Shown here: piece by piece, positions 60,093-64,000 of the stretch
Layout: each line of letters begins with the position of its first letter
Position numbering within the stretch: position 1 is the first letter of the stretch
Assembly (NCBI GenBank): GCA_015056945.1
Contig: SVFH01000013.1
Coordinates: forward strand, 23,956 to 87,955
DNA: 64,000 nt
DNA from: Lachnospiraceae bacterium
GTDB taxonomy: Bacteria > Bacillota > Clostridia > Lachnospirales > Lachnospiraceae
Direction of reading: 5' to 3'
Notes under the pieces: generated by a model
What the model was told of the DNA's origin: nothing
Database searches by the model: none
The model's input: the letters and a program-made list of their open reading frames with translations, nothing else
Translations under genes and position numbers: made by a program

Positions 60093-61748
60093 ATGGTAAA
60101 ACTTACAATTAACGGGGTAGTAAAAGAATATCAGGATGGCGTTACTTTTGAAGGTATTGCCAAAGATTACGCAGATCACTATGAAAGTGATATTGCAGGT
60201 GTTATTTTTAACGGCAGTCTGAAGGAATTGATACATAAACCTTCCGGAGACGGTGAACTTTCTTTTTATGACATGGGCAGTTTTGCCGGACATCGTTCTT
60301 ATGCAAGAACTGCAACTTTTCTTTTTATGAAAGCTGCTGACGATGTAATCGGTAGGGAAAAAATTAAAAAAATAAAAGCGGAATTTTCTATCGGACCGGC
60401 ATGTTTTATTTCAGGGGCAGGAGATTTTACGCCTGATGAAACACTTGCCAAAGCCATTGAGGAGCGTATGCGGGAACTTGTTGAACAAAAGGAGCCGATA
60501 CATAAGTCTACAGTTAAAATAAGTGACGCAACAGCACTTTTTGAGAAACAGAATATGACTGACAAGGTGAAACTTTGTAAATACAGAGGAAGCTCTTTTA
60601 TAAATGTGTATGAAATGGATGGCTATTATGATTATTACTATGGCCATATGCTTCCAAATGCAGGATATATCAAATATTTTGAAGTGTTGCCTTATGAGAA
60701 CGGATTTATGCTGAATCTTCCGGAGCGTACGTCTCCAAATAAATTAAATCAATTTGTTCCGCGCACAAAGCTTTTTGAAACAATGCGCGATGCGACTGAT
60801 TGGGGAGAAAAGCTTGGTATTGATACCGTGGGAGACTTAAATGATTGTATTTGCAACGGCGGATTGAACGAGATGATACTTGTGCAGGAGGCATTGCAGG
60901 AGAGAAGAATTGCAGAGATTGCGAAAGGCATTGTAGAACGTGGCGGTATAAAGTTTGTTATGATTGCAGGGCCTTCTTCTTCCGGTAAAACTTCGTTTTC
61001 TCACAGATTATCCGTGCAGTTGAAAACACACGGAATGAAGCCGCATCCGATTGCGGTGGATGATTATTTTGTGAATCGTGAAGATACGCCGCGCGATGAA
61101 AACGGTGATTATAATTTCGAATGTCTTGAGGCAATTGATATTGAACTCTTTAATAAAGATATGAGTGATTTACTTGCCGGCAAAAAAGTCGAAATTCCGA
61201 CTTTCAATTTCAAGACAGGTAAGAGAGAATATAAAGGAAACTTTAAGCAGTTAGGTTCGGATGATATTCTCGTAATCGAAGGTATTCATGCATTGAACGA
61301 TAAAATGTCTTCGTCGTTACCGACAGAAAGTAAATATAAGGTGTATATCAGCGCATTGACAACATTGAATGTTGATGAGCATAACAGAATTCCGACAACG
61401 GATGCAAGAATGTTACGTCGTATGGTACGAGATGCCAGAACGAGAGGTGCTTCTGCGACCAGAACCATTCAGATGTGGCCGTCGGTAAGGCGCGGGGAAG
61501 AAGAGAATATTTTCCCGTTTCAGGAAAGTGCGGATGCAATGTTTAATTCCGCGTTAATGTATGAACTTGCAGTATTAAAGACTTTTGCAGAACCGCTTCT
61601 TTACAGTGTGAAACCTGAAGAACCGGAATATCTTGAAGCAAAGAGACTGCTTAAGTTTTTATCATATTTCTTATGTGTCGATACAGCAAATCTTCCGAAT
61701 AACTCTATTGCAAGAGAGTTTGTAGGCGGAAGCTGTTTCAACGTATAG
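60093..61748 (+). CDS. TGS-domain uridine kinase-like protein
   Basis: A 551-residue fusion. The N-terminal part (1-65) is a TGS domain and residues 70-230 resemble the second additional domain of threonyl-tRNA synthetase; the C-terminal 270 residues are a uridine kinase/phosphoribulokinase-type P-loop kinase (MIAGPSSSGKTSFSHRL). Such fusions are usual in Clostridia and are annotated as nucleoside kinases; the role of the RNA-binding-type N-terminus is unknown. GGGGAGG precedes the ATG. rnpB follows 13 bases after the stop. Confidence 0.88.
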   Translation: MVKLTINGVVKEYQDGVTFEGIAKDYADHYESDIAGVIFNGSLKELIHKPSGDGELSFYDMGSFAGHRSYARTATFLFMKAADDVIGREKIKKIKAEFSIGPACFISGAGDFTPDETLAKAIEERMRELVEQKEPIHKSTVKISDATALFEKQNMTDKVKLCKYRGSSFINVYEMDGYYDYYYGHMLPNAGYIKYFEVLPYENGFMLNLPERTSPNKLNQFVPRTKLFETMRDATDWGEKLGIDTVGDLNDCICNGGLNEMILVQEALQERRIAEIAKGIVERGGIKFVMIAGPSSSGKTSFSHRLSVQLKTHGMKPHPIAVDDYFVNREDTPRDENGDYNFECLEAIDIELFNKDMSDLLAGKKVEIPTFNFKTGKREYKGNFKQLGSDDILVIEGIHALNDKMSSSLPTESKYKVYISALTTLNVDEHNRIPTTDARMLRRMVRDARTRGASATRTIQMWPSVRRGEEENIFPFQESADAMFNSALMYELAVLKTFAEPLLYSVKPEEPEYLEAKRLLKFLSYFLCVDTANLPNNSIAREFVGGSCFNV

Positions 61749-61761
61749 ATTAATAAATGAT

Positions 61762-62107
61762 ATGAGTGAGATGAATGATCGCGCCCGTCTATGACGAAAG
61801 GGGACGGGTGAGGAAAGTCCGGGCTTCACAGGGCAGGATGCCGGATAACGTCCGGTGGAGGTGACTCCAAGGATAGTGCAACAGAAATAAACCGCCGTGT
61901 AAACGGTAAGGGTGGAAAGGCAGTGTAAGAGACTCCCGCCCGGGTGGTAACATCCGGGGCACATGTAAACCCCATTCGAAGCAAGACCAAATAGAAAGCC
62001 ATAGGTTTGCCCGATCTGCTTTCAGGTAGGTCGCTTGAGATTAGCGGTAACGTTAATACCAGATAGATGATCATTCACGACAGAACCCGGCTTATAGTCT
62101 CACTCAT
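61762..62107 (+). ncRNA. rnpB: RNase P RNA
   Basis: Catalytic RNA that trims tRNA 5' ends. The ends pair over ten bases (61762-61771 with 62098-62107). Universal elements are present: GAGGAAAGTCCGGGCTTC with CAGGGCAGGATGCC near the 5' side, GAAGCAAGACCAAATAG and the terminal ACAGAACCCGGCTTATAG. The helix pattern looks type A. The ends are set by the terminal helix and may differ by a few bases. Reading frames across it are not coding. Confidence 0.96.
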
Positions 62108-62139
62108 TTTATTTTAAACGGAAAGGATGGACAAGAAAG

Positions 62140-63879
62140 TTGAACGAAAAGAAAATCATGTTGGGTAATGATGCAATTGCCCGTGGTGCATATGAGGCAG
62201 GAGTAAAAGTTTCTGCAGCATATCCCGGAACTCCGAGTACGGAGATTAGCGAAAATATTATTAAGTATCCTGAAATATATGCGGAGTGGGCGCCGAATGA
62301 AAAGGTTGCCTGTGAAGTCGCAATCGGTGCATCCATGAGCGGTGTACGTGCGCTTGCTTCCATGAAGCATGTAGGTGTAAATGTTGCAAGTGACCCTTTG
62401 TTTACTGCATCTTATATTGGTGTAAACGGAGGTTTTGTGCTTGTGGCAGCAGATGATCCCGGATTGTATTCATCCCAGAATGAACAGGATTCCAGAAGTG
62501 TTGCAAGAACGGCACAGATTCCGGTATTGGAACCCTCAGACAGCGCAGAAGCGAAAGAGTTCACGAAGCTTGCTTTTGAATTAAGTGAAAAATATGATAC
62601 GCCGATGATGCTTCGTATTACAACCCGTCTTGCACATTCTCAGGGTGTTGTTGAATTATGTCCGCGAGAAGAAGTTGCGGATAAGCCGTATGAGAGAAAT
62701 GCAGCAAAGAATGTTATGATGCCCGGCAATGCAAAGATGCGTCATCTTTTCGTTGAGAAGCGTTTGAAAGACATGGCAGAAGATGCTTGTTCCATGGCAA
62801 TTAACAAAGCTGTTTACAATGATACTAAGATTGGTGTTATTACAAGCGGTATTCCGTATCAGTACGTAAAAGAAGTGCTTCCGAATGCATCTATCTTAAA
62901 ACTCGGTCTGGTACATCCCCTTCCGAAGAAACTGATTGAAGAGTTTGCCTCCAAGGTAGAGACTCTTTATATCGTAGAAGAACTTGAACCTGTGATTGAA
63001 GAACAGGTAAAATCATGGGGAATTAAAGCGATTGGTAAAGAAATCTTTACTGTTCAGGGTGAGTATAGTGCCAATATGTTGCGTAAGGCGATTTTAAAGC
63101 AGGAACTCGCATTGGAAGAAGCTGCGAAAGTACCCGCGCGTCCGCCTATTCTTTGCCCCGGATGTCCTCACAGAAGTGTGTTCTCTGTATTGAATAAACT
63201 TGGTATTCATGCAGCAGGTGATATCGGATGCTACACACTTGGGGCAGTTGCGCCGTTGAATGTTGTTGATACTACCGTTTGTATGGGCGCAAGTATCTCC
63301 ACACTTCATGGTATGGAGAAGGCAAAGGGAAGAGATTTTATCAAAAACTGGGTAGCGGTAATCGGCGATTCCACATTTTTACATACCGGTGTAAATTCCC
63401 TGATGAATATGGTTTATAACAAAGCAACAGGAACCGTTATGATTCTTGATAACTCTACAACCGGTATGACCGGACATCAGGATCATGCAGCAACCGGTAA
63501 GACACTTATGGGAGAACCGACACATTCCATTAATCTTGTGAAGCTTTGTGAAGCAATTGGTGTAAAGAGCATAACTGTTGTTGATGCATTTGCGACCGGA
63601 GAACTGGAAGAAGTGATTAAACGCGAATTAGAAAAAGAGGAAGTTTCTGTTATTATCGCACAGGCTCCTTGTGCACTTCTTAAAACAAATATTTCCACAC
63701 ATAAATGTGTTGTAAAAGCGGATGCCTGCAAGAAGTGTGGTATGTGCTTGAAGCCCGGATGCCCTGCAATGAAAAAGGGCGAAGACGGAACCGTTGTGAT
63801 TGATGAGACAATGTGTAACGGATGTTCTTTGTGTATGCAGAAATGTAAATTCGGCGCAATTGAAAGAGTAGAGAAATAA
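62140..63879 (+). CDS. iorA: Indolepyruvate ferredoxin oxidoreductase, alpha subunit
   Basis: Oxidative decarboxylation of aryl-pyruvates (indole-, phenyl-pyruvate) to acyl-CoA with reduction of ferredoxin, in fermentation of aromatic amino acids. The 579-residue protein has the pyrimidine-binding domain (AYPGTPSTEISENI), the TPP-binding domain with GDSTFLHTG and ILDNSTTGMTG, and a C-terminal ferredoxin domain with two 4Fe-4S motifs (CKKCGMCLKPGCP, CNGCSLCMQKC). The start is a TTG at 62140, since no ATG fits the family N-terminus. The beta subunit should follow outside the window or be elsewhere. Confidence 0.94.
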   Translation: MNEKKIMLGNDAIARGAYEAGVKVSAAYPGTPSTEISENIIKYPEIYAEWAPNEKVACEVAIGASMSGVRALASMKHVGVNVASDPLFTASYIGVNGGFVLVAADDPGLYSSQNEQDSRSVARTAQIPVLEPSDSAEAKEFTKLAFELSEKYDTPMMLRITTRLAHSQGVVELCPREEVADKPYERNAAKNVMMPGNAKMRHLFVEKRLKDMAEDACSMAINKAVYNDTKIGVITSGIPYQYVKEVLPNASILKLGLVHPLPKKLIEEFASKVETLYIVEELEPVIEEQVKSWGIKAIGKEIFTVQGEYSANMLRKAILKQELALEEAAKVPARPPILCPGCPHRSVFSVLNKLGIHAAGDIGCYTLGAVAPLNVVDTTVCMGASISTLHGMEKAKGRDFIKNWVAVIGDSTFLHTGVNSLMNMVYNKATGTVMILDNSTTGMTGHQDHAATGKTLMGEPTHSINLVKLCEAIGVKSITVVDAFATGELEEVIKRELEKEEVSVIIAQAPCALLKTNISTHKCVVKADACKKCGMCLKPGCPAMKKGEDGTVVIDETMCNGCSLCMQKCKFGAIERVEK

Positions 63880-63899
63880 GTCCAGCGGTGAGATGTCAA

Positions 63900-63942
63900 G
63901 TGAAATAAAATAAATAATCTTTTTATTTTTGATTTATTTCAC
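63900..63942. other. Hairpin downstream of iorA
   Basis: Perfect ten-base arms (63900-63909, 63933-63942) with A/T-rich loop. No T run follows on the + strand, so terminator function is uncertain. The remaining 58 bases to the window end have no supported feature. Confidence 0.4.
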
Positions 63943-64000
63943 GAAAACAAAAAACACCCACCTAAACCCTGTCGACCAAATTTTCAAAAAATGAGCAGGG

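Noticed and set aside
61671..62370. Reading frames across the RNase P RNA
   Set aside because: The region is a structured RNA with all conserved elements; the frames are not coding.
63936..64000. Possible end of a minus-strand gene at the right edge
   Set aside because: About 20 codons are open with a hydrophobic-aromatic product, but this is too short to support without the neighbouring sequence.
1..64000. CRISPR array, prophage, transposon or toxin-antitoxin system
   Set aside because: No spaced direct repeats, integrase, transposase, portal, or recognisable toxin/antitoxin pair was seen on either strand.

Overview
The window is a contiguous stretch of a low-GC Gram-positive chromosome, most likely an anaerobic Lachnospiraceae-type Clostridium. 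Several things point that way: a GerM-like lipoprotein and a CotF-like coat protein (sporulation), an oxygen-sensitive class III ribonucleotide reductase, an indolepyruvate:ferredoxin oxidoreductase, GPH symporters, YesMN/LplB/YtcP oligosaccharide transport and families such as DUF4317. Almost all genes lie on the + strand. I find no phage, transposase, integrase or CRISPR array; it reads as core genome interleaved with carbohydrate-use loci.

Layout. 1-10.1 kb: end of a sensor kinase, GerM-like lipoprotein, comEC, holA, a YhaO/YhaN-like nuclease-ATPase pair and a shortened PTS enzyme I, closed by a strong terminator. 10.1-16.5 kb: a PAP2 membrane phosphatase with an XRE regulator, then a hexuronide operon (mannonate dehydratase, GPH symporter, GH2 enzyme). 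16.5-21.3 kb: a coat-like protein and a run of poorly characterised small or membrane proteins, including a 42-residue membrane microprotein. 21.3-31.3 kb: domain-inverted GH3 glucosidase, DegV protein, split purine-terminal pair (PurO-like cyclohydrolase and AICAR formyltransferase), azlCD, pssA, and two lipoproteins (PPIase, TPR). 31.3-37 kb: nrdD with its own glutaredoxin domain behind two NrdR boxes, pyrF, two proteins of unknown function and a class B sortase.

37-54 kb is a xylo-oligosaccharide utilisation locus. YesM/YesN-type sensor and regulator precede a binding lipoprotein and two LplB/YtcP-type permeases. GH8, GH43 and GH3 enzymes without signal peptides follow, together with a YesL-like protein, an AraC regulator, and a soluble protein joining a LacI-type sugar-binding domain to a GGDEF domain. 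The picture is import of short xylo-oligosaccharides followed by cytoplasmic hydrolysis, possibly with a sugar-to-c-di-GMP output.

54-64 kb is housekeeping: two tRNA-Leu genes on the minus strand (anticodons CAG and AAG), dgt, dnaG, rpoD, trmK, a Nif3-like protein, a TGS-uridine kinase-like protein, RNase P RNA and iorA.

No wholly new multi-gene system could be demonstrated from sequence alone. The strongest unusual items are the NrdD-glutaredoxin fusion with its NrdR-box promoter, the LacI-like/GGDEF protein, the A34 leucine tRNA, the overlapping alternative hairpins at 17.1 kb and the uncharacterised membrane cluster at 17.3-20.6 kb. Promoter, terminator and operator calls were made by eye.
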